Below, in pieces: positions 10,455-23,108 of a stretch of 64,000 nt of DNA; within the stretch, counting starts at the first letter, position 1, and the number at the start of each line of letters is the position of its first letter. The notes under the pieces were generated by a model. The model was not told where the DNA came from. It saw only the letters and a list, made by a program, of their open reading frames with translations, and ran no database searches. The translations under genes were made by a program, and so were the position numbers. This DNA is from Hydractinia symbiolongicarpus (taxonomy: Eukaryota; Cnidaria; Hydrozoa; Anthoathecata; Hydractiniidae). The stretch spans positions 10,356,001 to 10,420,000 of the forward strand of contig NC_079887.1 of NCBI RefSeq assembly GCF_029227915.1, given 5' to 3'.

Positions 10455-13347
10455 CTAATATATGAAATTAGTAATATCCAGATCATAATAATATAATTGG
10501 TCTTTATCAGACCATAATTTGTCTAGCTTCATTTTAAATTGATTCACTGTGTTACATGACACTGTGTCCTCAGGTATAGAATTCCATAAAGTCACTACAC
10601 GATTCGTGAATGAGAACTTTCGCAAATCCAGGTTACAGCTTCTTTTAAAAAGTGCTTTATCGTGTCCTCTGGTGTTAGACAATTTTGGCAATAACAAGTT
10701 CTCAGTAACAGCTTCGTCATAAACATTATTAGTTATCTTGAATGTCTCAATCATATCTGCTCGATATCTTCTGTAGAATAATGAGGGAAGTTTCAGTAAC
10801 CTGAGCCTTTCATCATATGTTAAATCCTTCATACCTGGGAGCATTTTCGTAGCTCTACGTTGTACGTTTTCCACAATCAACATGTCCTTTTTCAAGAACG
10901 TACACCATACTGTGTTAGCATACTCAATATGTGGTCTGACAAGAGATGTGAACAACAAGACAAAGTTTTCATTATCCATATAGTCAAATGTCCTTCGAAT
11001 CAAGCCCATAATCTGATTTGCTTTTTTAACCTTTGATGAAATGTGGTTTGAAAATGTTAGATGGTTATCTATTAATACACCAAGATCTTCTTCACAACTT
11101 GTATTTCTAAGGGCGGAACCATTCATAACGTAATTGCATGGACTTGATAGTCTATTTTTTGTAGTTATATTCTCATTGCAACACATTTATCTGAATGAAA
11201 TTTCAACAGGGTATTATTAGACCACTGCACTATACTATTTAGAGTCCTCACTCGAAAATATTTCACGAAATAATTTATTATCATCAGCAAATAAGAATAT
11301 ATCCGAGTATTGAACTTCCTGTATTATGGTATTGATGTAAATCACAAACAAAATTGGTCCTAACACAGATCCCTGTGGAACCCCACTAATCACTTCAGCC
11401 CAGTCTGACTCTTCACCATTTATCACCACGCGTTAGAATTGGGTTGATAAAAAGTCCTTGACCCACGATATAATGGAACAATCGACTTGATAAAACTGAA
11501 GTATTGCTATCAACCTATTGTGTGGTACTTTATCAAAGGCTTTCATAAAACACAATAAATTACATCTACTGCTCCCCCTCTATCAAGAATCTCAGTCCAC
11601 TATCCAAAACTTTGATTAGCTGTAGTACTGTGGATCTTCCAGATATAAACCCATATTGCTTATTAGACAACAAACCATTATCTACCAAAAATTTCACGAG
11701 TGCATCTTTAATAAATGATTCAAGGATTTTACATAAAATTGATGTTAAACTTACAGGACGGTAGTTTGTTGGTAAGTTCTTGTCTCCTTTTTTGAATATA
11801 GCACTAATATTAGCATACTTCCATTTCTCAGGTACAGTTGCAGATCTCAAGGAATTGTTAAAAATTTCAGTTATTGCTGGCGTTAATACATCTGCAAGCT
11901 CTTTCAATACACGTGGATGCATATTGTCGGGTCCAGGGGACTTAGAAATATTGAGGTTACATAACTTGTCATACACCATTTTTTCTGTTATGGTAATACT
12001 AAGACTATTTACAATGTTTGGTTTATTCTTTGGCGTCCAAGTCCCTGGTGGCTCTGATGTAAATACACTTGCAAAGAATTCTGATAAAGTGTCGGCTTTT
12101 TCTTTACTTGACTCAGCTAATTTACCATCAGTTCTTTTTAAACTGGGTATTTCTGATTTAGATTTGCGCTTGTTGTTAACATATTTCCAGAACTGTTTTG
12201 GGTTTTTCTTAGCAGCTTTAGATATAGACTTTTCTGTGGCTTTAACACATTTTCTTGTTAAATTTCTGAGTTGATTGCTTATTTTACGGTATTCTAAATA
12301 ATCCTGTCCATCCCTTGTTTGTAAATATTTTTTCCACAACTTATGCTTTTTTCTTAGTTTGGCTAATGCATTTCTGTCCAAAGGTGCTTTGTGTTTCTTT
12401 TGGCTATTTACTTTACTGCGAGGAATAAATTTATCACAAGCTTCCGTGAGAGTTTTACTTAATATATCCCACTGCAGATTAACATCTGGTGTATATCTTA
12501 TCAATTTATTAAATCGCTCATCGAATAATTTTTCCATACCGGTATAATCACCTTTATGATATTGTGGAACAAATTTTTTCCTTATTTCATTCACTTCACA
12601 TTTAAAAACCACTTCTACCACAGAATGGTCACTTTTGCCGAGAGGAGAAAACGTGTTACAAGTTTCTATAAAATCATCGTCATTTGTAATAACAAGATCA
12701 AGTATTGATGGGTTATTATTTCCTCTCCCTCTGGTGGGTTTTGTAATCAACTGATTGAAGTAGCAGTCTCTTAGACATTTAATAAAATTCAAGCTCTCTT
12801 CATTACCATGGGCCGTCCAATTATCCCAGTCAATTTATGGATAATTAAAATCACCATTTACTAATATGTGACTGTATCTACGAGCAGACAAAGCTCTTAA
12901 CAACCCATTGATTTTAAGGGTATTATCTGCAGTGCTATTGGGGCTTCTGTACACATATACAAATAAAAAAATATCTGACCTATAAAGTTTTATTTCCAAT
13001 GCCAATACTTCAACAGGTGGATCATCAACAATATCAGATAAGTCTATAACATTGTACTTGATAGATCTTTTAATATAAACAATAATTCCACGACCAACAT
13101 CAGTGTTAATTAAAACAGGTTCTAAGGAGTAGTTTGCAATCTGATATTCCACAAGTGACAGTGTACGGGAATAACTTTTGGGTTTTACTTCAGATATGGC
13201 AATTATATCAGGCTGTTCATGTAGTCTAGCTTCCAGATCTTGTTTTTTGAATTTAGTAAAAACGTCTGAATTTGTACTCCAAATTTTCAATGATTTTCTT
13301 GAGTAATGGCCTGTTTGAATTTTATTTTTACTATTTTGCGATTCCAC
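10455..13347 (-). pseudogene. LINE-A ORF2: endonuclease-reverse transcriptase, broken
   Basis: The endonuclease domain (13347-12600) shows PDIIAISEVKPKS, VYRSPNS, VNGDFNYP and, after an in-frame TAA at 12835-12837, GKSDHSVVEV. The reverse transcriptase follows: KSPGPDNMHPRVLKEL, ISAIFKKGDKNLPTNYRPVS, GFISGRS, then SGVPQGSVLGPILFVIYIN and the catalytic FADD at about 11268-11279. The C-terminal half (11186-10455) is the thumb and tail common to this group (GVLIDNHLTFSNHI; SLVRPHIEYANTVW). Frameshifts lie near 11570 (one base lost in a G run), near 11545, in the 11190-11235 stretch and around 11165; further stops include TAA near 11433. Clade (CR1/Rex/L2 group) is judged from motifs, not a tree. 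Confidence 0.88.
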
Positions 13348-14148
13348 GGTGGACCTCTCACCTTGTATATGAAGTTTTTTGGAACATCACTTTGTGTACG
13401 GTTCATTTTATTTGCCTGAGTTAGCAATTCTTTGTCCTTCTTTCGTTCCTCCACGGACATATCATGAGCAACACCTATTGATTGCAAATCCTGAGGACAG
13501 TCCTCATTTCCAAGTTTTTTACAATTGCTCATAATATTGGATTTTATATTGATACTAGCAAACTCAACTTTTAGTGACCTATGTTTAGGCATTTCCACAG
13601 GAACAGTCTGATTATCATTGTCACTACTTTGTTTATCAACATTACCCAGTCTGCTACATTTAAATTTTACATCTTTTCTTTCACAAAGAAAATCAACTAA
13701 ATTAGTAACTATTGCCTTGTCACGTTCTTTTCTGTCATTATCAGTTGACTCTTTAAGGTTAAAAATAATAATGTTTTTCTCTCTGCATAAATTGTCATTG
13801 ACTGCTTCAGTTATTTGTAAAATAACATCCTTATTGGAATTCTGCACAAGAGGCTTTTCCTGAGTGACACTTGCTTGAATAATACAAACTTCCTTTTACG
13901 TCATTAATTGATTTTAAAGATTCTCGAGTAACATCACTACATACTGTACAATAGCATCTACCACATCGACTACATTTGATTTGGTCATCTTCTGATAACA
14001 TCAATGTCACACAGATACCACTATCGCATTTTAATTTCTCACTTGTAATATTGACATCAGTGCTTTTGTTCAAATCATTTACATCATCAGTATATCGAGA
14101 TGGAACTTTTTTTGGTCGAGTAGATCGCCATACCTGTGATTCATACAT
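13287..14148 (-). pseudogene. LINE-A ORF1: zinc-finger plus RRM-like nucleic-acid-binding protein, frameshifted
   Basis: Two frames join at about 13840 by a one-base shift. The first part (14148-13831) has a cysteine-rich PHD-like stretch (IKCSRCGRCYCTVCSDV). The second (13847-13287) has ENIIIFNLKEST-type sequence and LKVEFAS, resembling the RRM-like core of LINE ORF1 proteins. A basic C-terminus overlaps the start of ORF2 by about 60 bases in another frame. ORF1 proteins of this kind coat the LINE RNA. This copy cannot make a full-length product. Confidence 0.7.
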
Positions 14149-14336
14149 AAGTGCGGGCCGACAAAGGTAACCTTGTCTCCTATCAGAACCAGCAAATGTG
14201 TGATGCCTCCTTCAGCTTTGAGAAACCCAAACGCAACCAACCAACTTCTGGGTGTATCTCAGACTAAGTTGTCTCCACACCTGGCTTTCATCTTTAAGGT
14301 GCTTCACGAACTAATTTGTTTCCACACCTGCTTGAT

Positions 14337-14390
14337 CTTAAACTCAGGGACCTTAAACTCAGGGACCTAGAAATAGTGTGAGTTTTTTTA
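14337..14390 (-). repeat. LINE-A 5'-end motif with tandem GGTCCCTGAGTTTAA units
   Basis: Minus strand: AACTCACACTATTTCTAGG, then two GTCCCTGAGTTTAAG units. Nearly the same string occurs at 45411-45476, upstream of the second LINE, with three units. This suggests a common 5' UTR/promoter cassette, although the two LINEs have quite different ORF1 proteins. Confidence 0.75.
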
Positions 14391-14672
14391 TCTGTGCTAC
14401 ATTTGTCTTTCTACTAATGTGTTTTTTTTCTGGAAACATTTAGCTAACAATTAAATGCTCATTTTTATCTAATGTAGATCTAATTTGGGTCAGAAATTTA
14501 CAACATTCAACAGCTCACACAGTATGCCATTTCCCTCACATGGCTGGGTTTAACTTTGGGCTATGGTTAACTTGCTGAAATTGAATCACTGCTCCCAGCT
14601 GCCCAGCTGCTTGATTTCTGAGAGCATCCCCTAGCTAGGGTTTGGATAATCTAGCTAGCTATACCTTCCTTA

Positions 14673-15596
14673 GGGACCTTCAAAAAAAAGTTTTGGGCCC
14701 CGTTAGCGGGATATCACTGCTAAGGGGGGGAGGGGGGAGGGGTCTGAAGTCTGAAAAAAAAATCCACTAAGGATTGAGAAATTTCAAAAATTTGTTTGTG
14801 GCCTGAAAATTCTTCGTCCTTCGCGAGCATAATTCCTCTTGTCTTCCTCCTCTTGCCTTCCTGACACTAACAAAGATACTTTTTCCATTAACTTTTCTCA
14901 TGATCAACACACTCGTGCTGATCAACAAGGGCTTTTAAAATTACCTTTTGTTTTTTCAACATCATTTGGGAAAAAGTCTATTAGATTTCACTCTTCAAAA
15001 TCATGGAATGAGGTACAAAAATCTTTTCCTTTTCGACTTCTTAGTAAATTTACTTCTGAAATCAAACCTATCCTATTACAGCATTTCTTTAACAGCTGCT
15101 AAATTTTATTATATTTTTTAACTGTATCAGCCTCCATATTTTTTGCATCATGCCTTGTACTTTGATTTTTCTTGGTAAATTCCTATTTGACTAGACTTAT
15201 CTACATAAACTCCCACCTTTGTGTTTTGTATTAGTCCCAGTCCTGTCTTGTATTTTGTCCTTTTTGTGATGTCCTGTTTCTTAGGTGGTCACCACTTTCA
15301 CTTAAGCTATTTTGCTTTTTGGTGATCTCCTTTCAATAGACTTATTTACAACAATACTTATATAATCATTTTTCTATAAAATCATGTACTTTTTGTCTAT
15401 TGATGAATAAATTATTTACTTACTTGTCATCAATTCCAATAACTTTTATCTACAAAAGACGCCCCTGAGCCTTCCAAGATTTATCCGCATGTGTGTATTC
15501 ACAGACAGAAATCCGCTAAAAGAGGAAGGGGAGGGAGTCTGAATCTTAACGCTGATATCCTGTTAACAGGGCCTGAAAAGAATTTTCGAAGGTCCC
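14673..15596. mobile_element. TTA-flanked terminal-inverted-repeat element with nested LINE fragment
   Basis: The left end reads GGGACCTTCAAAAAAAAGTT; the reverse complement of the right end reads GGGACCTTCGAAAATTCTTT. Similarity continues through GGGATATCACTGCTAA versus AGGATATCAGCGTTAA for roughly 60-80 bp. TTA flanks both ends (14670-14672 and 15597-15599), as for the element at 4431. The interior holds a LINE 3' tail instead of a transposase, so the element is non-autonomous and served as a landing site. Confidence 0.7.
14839..15425 (+). pseudogene. 5'-truncated LINE 3' end (reverse-transcriptase C-terminal tail plus 3' UTR)
   Basis: The 87-aa frame 14839-15102 contains LKLPFVFSTSFGKKSIRFH and SSKSWNEVQKS, the usual C-terminal tail of CR1/L2-type polymerases (compare LGPSLWNTLPEGLK in the second LINE here). 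A T-rich 3' UTR follows and the copy ends in AATAAATTATTTACTTACTT. That TTAC-type tail is also seen at the 3' end of the LINE at 40.4 kb. Typical product of incomplete target-primed reverse transcription. Confidence 0.7.
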
Positions 15597-15902
15597 TTAG
15601 TGACATATATTTTGTGTATTTAGCCTAATTTTAAAGGATTTAACCTTCCAATTGTTATGTAGTGGGACCAAAAATAGCACTTTCCAGAGTGGCCAAAGCT
15701 TGCTATAGCGTATTATATACCACCTTAATATCACCACTTTTCTAAGGTTTATAAAAATAAACTTGTTATCCTGTCAAACTGCATCAAGTGTTGTGGATTT
15801 ATAAAATTCTGTCTTTCCAGCATTTGAAAACAGGTGTTCTGGCACATAAGTATCAAAATTTACTTCTGTTCTAGGATATCCTGTCATCGCCAAGTCGGTC
15901 CT

Positions 15903-16033
15903 TATAAAGAGGATGCCGATAAGCCACAGATGCCGGCATATATAAGGGTGAGTTCGGGCGACTTTTCGAATTAAATTGACGGTTGTCCTCCAAAACTGCC
16001 AGCACTTTGCCCCTCCGGGGCAAAGTGCTGGCA
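15903..16033. repeat. TTCGGGCG repeat element, copy 2, ending in a perfect 17-bp hairpin
   Basis: Matches copy 1 over GAGTTCGGGCGACTTTTCG and AATTAAATTGACGGTT. At 15997-16033 the sequence folds back perfectly: TGCCAGCACTTTGCCCC, loop TCC, GGGGCAAAGTGCTGGCA. The hairpin replaces the right half seen in copy 1, so this copy probably arose by fold-back deletion or duplication. Confidence 0.75.
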
Positions 16034-16819
16034 TTCCTCTACTTCAATTTACTAATACTTATTGAATTCTTTATCCACACCAGATAGATTTTTGATAGAA
16101 AATTTTTTGAGGTGGGAAGTCCCCTGTAGACTTATTGTATTGCGAAATAATATTCACATGGTGCAATTGCAACTGTGTTTTAGTATATAAAGCTATATCT
16201 GCACCAAAAGCCTCCCCAGAAAATACACATTTAAAAGTTCTTCCATTACCATTGAAAGTTATTGAATTTGAATTTTTTTACAATGTTAAGAATTTTCGCT
16301 CATTATATAAAACAAAACGATTTTATGTAACTATATAACTTCTGGTCTGGAAATATTTAAACAGTCTATAGAAAGTCCTGGGACATCATGAATTTTGACT
16401 TGATGAGTTTCTCAGAGAGTTCAATAATTCTTATGGTTTAAATCCTGGAATATCTGTGAAAATGCTCTTTAAAGTCCTGGAATTTTTCAATTTTTTATTT
16501 TGACTGGCAACCCTTCTAAAACTGTTAAATTATCTTAACAGTGTTTTTATTACTTATACATCATTATTCTGTCACCAATAACAAGAATCCCTTTGATTGT
16601 ATATATGCTTACTTGCACAAAAAAGTAATATTTGTTGTGTTTCTTCCACTCTCAGTAGCAAGCTTGACATCATTGTGTACCGACAATCGGAAAGTGATAT
16701 TTATATAGTCGAAATTAAGTGACCAACAATGAGTTTTTTTTTACCAATATATTTTGGATATTAGAATCTATCTTCGGTCTAAAAACAATCAAAGTTTAAT
16801 TTCAGGTAGAATTATAATC
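16034..16819. other. Gene-free stretch and Ku70 5' flank
   Basis: No coding signal. TTTAATTTCAG at 16796-16805 looks like a 3' splice site just before the Ku70 start, so a non-coding first exon may lie upstream, around 16650-16750. Short open frames here have no recognisable motif. Confidence 0.5.
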
Positions 16820-19800
16820 ATGACCTCATTTTGGGGAGATTCTGGTGGATTTATGAATGAAGATGAAGAAAATGATGAAGGAGATTCAACTGCAGCATCG
16901 TGGGAAGTTGGAAGAGATGGCTTGATATTTCTAATTGATGCTACTAAACCAATGTTTACGAAGGTGGAAGATGGCAATGAAAGTGCTTTTGAGATTTGTC
17001 TAAAGTGTGCTCATAATGTTTTGATGAGCAAAATTATCAGCAGTGACAAAGATCTTGTGGGTATCATCTTTTTCGGCACAGATAAGCACAAGAATTTAAA
17101 CGACTTTAAAAATGTTTACAACTTTCAGGAACTTGACCTTCCTGATGCTAACAGGATTTTAGAATTGGAAAATTTGAGCAGTCATGGATTGAACAAATTC
17201 AATGATACATTTGGACATTGTAACGAATTTGAACTTGCAGATGCATTGTGGTACGTTTTGACTTGTGCAGAATGTTACTTAATTTCCTGAATTAAAAATT
17301 TTCTTAAATTAAACTGTGCAGTACTGTACATTATGATATTACAGTGTAGGTGGATTGCCCCCACCTCCTTCCCCTCAATAACCTTGATAGGCTTGTCCAA
17401 ATTAAATCAAACTTGGCACACACATATATAGTACGTTATAAAAGAAACAAAATGGCATCAATAAATTTTTGCTTATGTCAGCATCTATTCTGTGATGTCA
17501 TTGAAGGCTTGTAATTTGTCCAGAAGTTCTAGACACAGTTTTTACATTCTGTTTAGACTTTTTGAAAGTCAAAAAAAGGTGCATAAGATATTTTCCGTTT
17601 TTTTTTACAAGGTTTGCATGCAAAAACATCAATAATTGTCTAAAAATCACACATTTCCCAAAAAATCAAGAAATCGGATTAATCACTTAATGTTAATCCT
17701 GTTATAGGAGTTGTTCCAATATGTTTGCAAACAGTACATACAAGCTCGCTCAGAAGCGAATTCTTTTGTTTACAAGTACTGATGATCCTCATCGAAGCAA
17801 AAGAGATGTTAAAAACCGTGCTGTCAAAAAAACAAAAGATTTGGCAGATTTGGGTATAGAATTGGAATTGTTGCATTTGAAGCAAGGTATATGCTATGCT
17901 TGCTTCTTAACAACTGTATTTAAAAATAAATATGTGGTTGTTGTACTAAGGAGGTTTAAACCTCCTTGGTTGTACTTATCATATTTTTATGTCTGCTAAA
18001 AGATTTTAGTATTTTTTTTATATAATGGATTTTCATGTAGCAAAAGCCTCACAGTGCTACAGTGAGAACCAAGCTTTTGGTGGAATAATTTGGCTGGATA
18101 TTTATTTACTATTTACTTAAATTCCACATGATTTGTATCTGGGGATAAACGGTCCGAGGTAAACGGTTGGTGACGATTTTTTTTTGTTTACATTTTCTAC
18201 TGGCTTTAAAATTTGCATGGCAGGTAAAAAGATGCGAGAGGTTACTGAAAATTTGTCGTTTCAAGCGGATTTCTTCTCATGTGAATGCCACTGAAACTTT
18301 TAAGTATTAAAATGTGGAAACAATACCTTCTTTTTGGAGACATAAACCCTTGTTTCTGCCTATTTTGCCTGCCAACTGTATGTTAAAATTAAATAAGCAT
18401 GCCACTTAAAATGTAATGAATAAATTCCTCTATTATAAAAGAATGTGTACATCATTAAAAACACCTCTTCTTTACAGATCTTTGACAGGAATTTTAAATA
18501 ATTAACTCAAAAATAAGTATTAGAAAAACTTAAAAAACTTTAAACTCTTGATCTCACACATTCTCTGTCTCGAATATCCCCTGTCTAGAACAAATCTGTT
18601 AGCCCTTTTTACTATTTCATTTTCGAGGTGTCTGCCCGACCTTGAAATATACAAAGCAAAGAGTGTAGTTTTTTAATGAAAGAAACATTTTTTTTCAGGA
18701 AACGATGTTTTTGATGTAAAGAAATTTTATCGAGATATCATTAGTGAAGAGGAATTCGATGGTTTATCTGATCCGACTGAAAAATTTGAAGAGCTGCTTA
18801 CACGGGTTCGCTCGAAAGAATTCAAAAAAAGAGCCGTCACGCGAATACCGTTACAATTAGCTGAAAACCTGGCCTTGAGTGTTTCCGTATACACATTAAA
18901 TCGACCGGCAACAAAAGGTGCTTACGTAAAATTGGACAGTAGAACGAACGAAGAAGTGAAATGTGTCACCAAGTACATGTGCGCCGATACTGGACACGAG
19001 TTATTTCCAACGGATATTAAGTATTATCAGGAATTTGGTGGAGCAAAAGTGATATATGAAAAGGAAGAATTAGATCAAATGAGAAACTTAGTGAAGCCTG
19101 GAATCCATTTGATTGGATTCAAGCCTCGGAAATATTTAAAAGATTATTACCACGTAAAAGGATCATCGTTTCTTTATCCTGACGAAAGTATGGTGGCGGG
19201 TAGTACGCCCTTGTTTAGCGCCCTTCTGAAACGCTGTCTGGCTAAAGACGTCACCCCAATCTGTGTGGTTGCGACGAGGGCTTCCATTGCGCCAAGATTA
19301 GCCGCATTGCTTCCGCAAGAGGAAGAATTTGATGAAAACCATATCCAAACTAAACCGCCTGGTTTTCACATGGTCTATCTGCCATATAGTGATGATATTC
19401 GAAAAGTAAAGGTGGAGAGCTGTCCTAAAGCAACTGACGAACAAATCGACAAAGCGAAGGAGATGATTGACAAGTTGAAGTTCAAATACACACCGGACAT
19501 GTTTGAAAATCCAGCTATTCAAAAGTTCTACCGTTGCTTAGAAGCGTTTGCGCTAGAGCGTGATGAAGTTGAAGAATTTCAAGATTTGACACTACCAAAT
19601 AATGAAACTATTGACAACAAAGCTGGCATTGTAATCAACGAATTTAAGGTAAATCCATTCTTGCAGCTACCATATTTGACTCACAGACAAGGCAATCAAA
19701 ACAAAAAACTAGAAATTTTATATGTATACCCTTCTGCTGAGGACTCAGCGTCAATTATTTGCCTTTTACACGCTACCGAATTTTAGTGCTAAAAAAGTCC

Positions 19801-20332
19801 AAAAAATGCTCTCTTGTGAATCTCCTTTATTTGGAATATTTTTGAAGTTGGAAGTGTTGCCAATTAAATTAAAAGTAAATAAAAATTTATTTGGTAAAAG
19901 GCCAAAGATCGTGTATTTTTTCACAGTGATTTAACGTGGACTCTATTTATCTCGAACATCTTATCATCAAATATTTTGGTCCCTTGCCTGTACTGTCGCC
20001 ATTTTTAAATTTCAAACTTTTTTCGGTTCCTTGCTAGTATAACATATTTTAAATTTGTAACATTCTTGTTTAAGGAAATGGTTTTTCCGAAAGATTACAC
20101 GGATGCAGTAGGAACTAAACGAAAAGCAACTTTGGCTACCGGTGGCGCGTCTAAGAAAACAAAAACAGAAATGGTAGACATAAATATGCAGGATGTGGCT
20201 TTAAAAGGGAACTTGAACAAACTCACAGTTGCTGTAATGAAAACTTTTTGCCAGGCGAACAAAATCAAATCAATTTCACAGAAGAAAGCTGATCTAATCA
20301 GCGCGATTAATAACCATTTTTCGATTGGTTGA
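16820..20332 (+). CDS. XRCC6: Ku70, DNA end-binding subunit of the Ku heterodimer
   Basis: Ku70 pairs with Ku80 to encircle DNA ends and recruit DNA-PKcs and ligase IV in non-homologous end joining. Four exons chain in phase: 16820-17250, 17708-17886, 18699-19648 and 20075-20332, giving 605 aa (human 609). Domains in order: acidic N-tail (about 10-30); vWA domain (WEVGRDGLIFLIDATKPMF; KRILLFTSTDDPH); Ku core beta-barrel (GFKPRKYLKDYYHVKGSSFL, SMVAGSTPLFSALLKRC, PPGFHMVYLPYSDDIRKV); helical C-terminal arm (FENPAIQKFYRCLEAFALE); basic linker; SAP domain at about 568-603 (LNKLTVAVMKTFCQANKIKS). The ATG at 16820 (MTSFWGD) is chosen over one at 16754, which lies upstream of a likely 3' splice site. 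The last acceptor is AAG rather than CAG. Nothing appears broken. Confidence 0.96.
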
Positions 20333-23108
20333 AAAAGATGATGACGTGTCTCGAGTATTAGACCTCGTTTGATATAAAGTTACCTTATGTCGCGAGAACG
20401 GATAAATACCATTGTGTCCCCTTCATTGCACGATGTTGAATGTTGTTTATATTGAAAAAAAATATATATAGTAGTCACCACGCTATTTTATTGAGTCTGA
20501 AAGAATGTGACAATGAAAACACAGCAACTCTTTTTTTGCGCTTTGTAAGATGTTGGCTTTTTATTTGTCTGCGCGAAAATCCCCGGAAAGGTTAATTCGA
20601 GAAAATACTTTTTCGCTAAAATTAACTTTACGAAACTTTGGAAAACACAAAAGGCATTTTTCGTTTTCCCTTCTCCAGTTTTGAACTTTCTTACTTTGTA
20701 ATTGGTAAAATTAATTGACAGCCTCTGCGATGTGAACAAGTTCCATTTAAGGTTACCTTATCTCAATGAGTAGATCTGAAATTAATTAAAATTGCGAAAA
20801 ATATACTAGATTTCGTGCAAATAATTCTTTGCAGAAAACCTTAAAATAGTTTACTTAGAAAAAGTAAAAAAACATTTTCGCGAAATATCTCGACATGGTT
20901 TGATTCGCGAAAATTAATTAACTTATCTTAGAAATGTGTTATCATTGCAAGCACGCACCCTCGTAGCCAGGGTTTTTTGTCTTTTTGATATGAGAGAAGA
21001 TGACGAAAAAATATCCTGGTATCGTTGAGTGATTTTTGACCAATATATGGCCAGATTATGCGAACGCGTCATTTGTTAATTTATGCGACCAAGAATTGCG
21101 GAAGTTTAGCGGGCAGAATATATGTTTCAGCAACAGAAAACGTACTAGCATATTGTATTGCCTCATGACTAAAATATACAAGAAAAATTATCTGGGTAAC
21201 TGCAATAATCGTCCTATAAAAAAAACAAGGAAGTAAAGCGAAGGGGAGACTCTGGATACATGTAGAGAGCTTCAGATATTATAAAAGCTTGCCTTAGACA
21301 TTCTTATATGTAAAACAGCAGAACCATTAAGAGATTTTTTGAAGTTTTACGAGAACTAAATTTTTGCAAAATTAGCAAGTTCTATTCTTGTTTTAAATAC
21401 CTCTTTCTAAATAATCTGAATACAAGTATGAGTATAATGTAATTTTCCATAGAAAAGATTGAAAGTGAACAGAAAAATTTCTGAGCATGCATACTTAAAA
21501 TGTTTACATCATACGAACAAAAAATTCTCTTGTCCATTCTGTTCTGAGCAAAGTAGAATCCAGTTCAACTTTTTCTTTGCGTTGTGTACGAAAAAGACAA
21601 GTAGAGAATTATTTAGCCAATCAGGTTATTTCATTTTGTGAAAATTGTGCAAAGTGTGTTTTCTTTCTGTATAAAAATGTGCGCAATATTATAAAGTGGA
21701 AATGATAAGTAAAAACTTTTCTGTTCTGTTCCTATCCATTTCATAAAAATTTTCCTAAAGTGGAAAATATATGGCTGTTGAAGTGCCCAATGAAGTGGGC
21801 TATAAAAAATACTTCTTGCTAAAAATAAAATTGAAAGACTTGAAACTTACTATAACATGTTTTCGGTTGGTTTGATAAACTGAAGTCAAAAATTTTTCCC
21901 ACTATCATAATTCCTGAGTTTCTGAATTTGGTCGTCAGGACCCCGATAAACAATTTTCAACAATATATGAACTTTGACAAAGATACATGTTTAAAAAACA
22001 TAAAAAATATGTCCCATGCTTGATTGGTGCAAATCAGTTTCCTATTTTCTTATATCACAGAAGGCTACTCTGTTTCAATGAAAAAACTCGCCAAATATCA
22101 GTTCAAATGGTCCAATTTTATAAAGTACAGCATATTTTTAGGCTATGAGTGGATTGATTTTACCTGACTGCATGAATACGGTTAAGGTATTAAAATTCAT
22201 AAATTTTTCAGAGAAGCTGATTCCCCCCGTGAACAAAGTACCAAGTGCTAAAATTCATAAAGATAGCTCTTATCATCACGTCTGCAGTAGGTTTTCCGTC
22301 ACTTACTACGTACTAAGAATATTTACAACAACCTTGTTTTGTAGCTAACTAGCTCTACAAACACTTACTAAAAGACAAGGTTGTTGTTTGTATCATTTCA
22401 GCAGTCTACTATTCTTTCTTAATGTACAACGCAGTACCAAGACCGAGTCAGGTTTATTTAATAAATCTAATAAAGTAATCAGAGTGTGCAAGCACGCTAA
22501 ACGACATTGGCTCTGAACAATCTCACCCAAAATAATACTGGAACTAGCTTTGGCAGACAAGTTACCCTTAAACTTTGTCAGGGTCTGTTGCAAATTACTA
22601 TGGTGGTACATCAAAAACAAGGAGAATGACTGGAAACGAGGTTGTACATTTTGTTTTGTTTCCCTGTAGCATCGTGAACCGTTGTGATTATTCTGGAGGA
22701 GTGCTTAAAAACCTTAACCAGGCTACATTTTGAATTTTAAAAACACTAAGACATTTTTTTTAGAGAAAACTATTTAGAAAGTTTCCGTGCTATATAAATT
22801 GCATACGTTACATAAAAACAAACAAAAAAATTACCTGGAAATAAAAAGAAAATTTTTTGAAACCTGCCATTAAAAATTACAAAATAAATGTTCTCATAAA
22901 TAATTTAATTTCCATAATTCCCTAAATTTCATTTTACGAAAAAAATCTCAGGTTTTCTAAAATATCAAATCGACTAAAAGTACGAAAAGTGAACTTGAAT
23001 TAACTGGGTTATTTCCAGAATTGCCAGCCGCCAGTGTAATTTACCTTACCATAACTTAAAAGAAGCCTAAAAAATTAAATATTTTTCACTGAAAACATCG
23101 TGCAAATG
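20333..23108. other. Intergenic stretch between convergent Ku70 and GTPase genes
   Basis: AT-rich sequence between the 3' ends of two convergent genes. Open frames of 60-83 aa on both strands show no homology I recognise. A short hairpin (ACAACAACCTTGT paired with ACAAGGTTGTTGT) spans about 22327-22390. No transposon ends were found. Confidence 0.6.

Larger units (their letters stand above)
10440..14390 (-). mobile_element. Decayed CR1/Jockey-group non-LTR retrotransposon (LINE-A)
   Basis: In minus-strand order it has a 5' segment with the repeat GGTCCCTGAGTTTAAG (14337-14390), an ORF1 with a zinc-finger and RRM-like part (14148-13287), and an ORF2 with apurinic-type endonuclease and reverse transcriptase (13347-10455). 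Frameshifts and stops break both ORFs, so it is inactive. The right boundary is set by the 5' motif shared with the second LINE (45411-45476); the left boundary is approximate. Confidence 0.85.

Noticed and set aside
16754-16756. Upstream in-frame ATG for Ku70
   Set aside because: It lies before a likely 3' splice site (TTTAATTTCAG) and would add residues unlike any Ku70 N-terminus; ATG at 16820 fits the family.
17948-17967. 20-bp palindrome AAGGAGGTTTAAACCTCCTT in Ku70 intron 2
   Set aside because: Perfect but short, single, and without flanking repeats; not enough to argue function.
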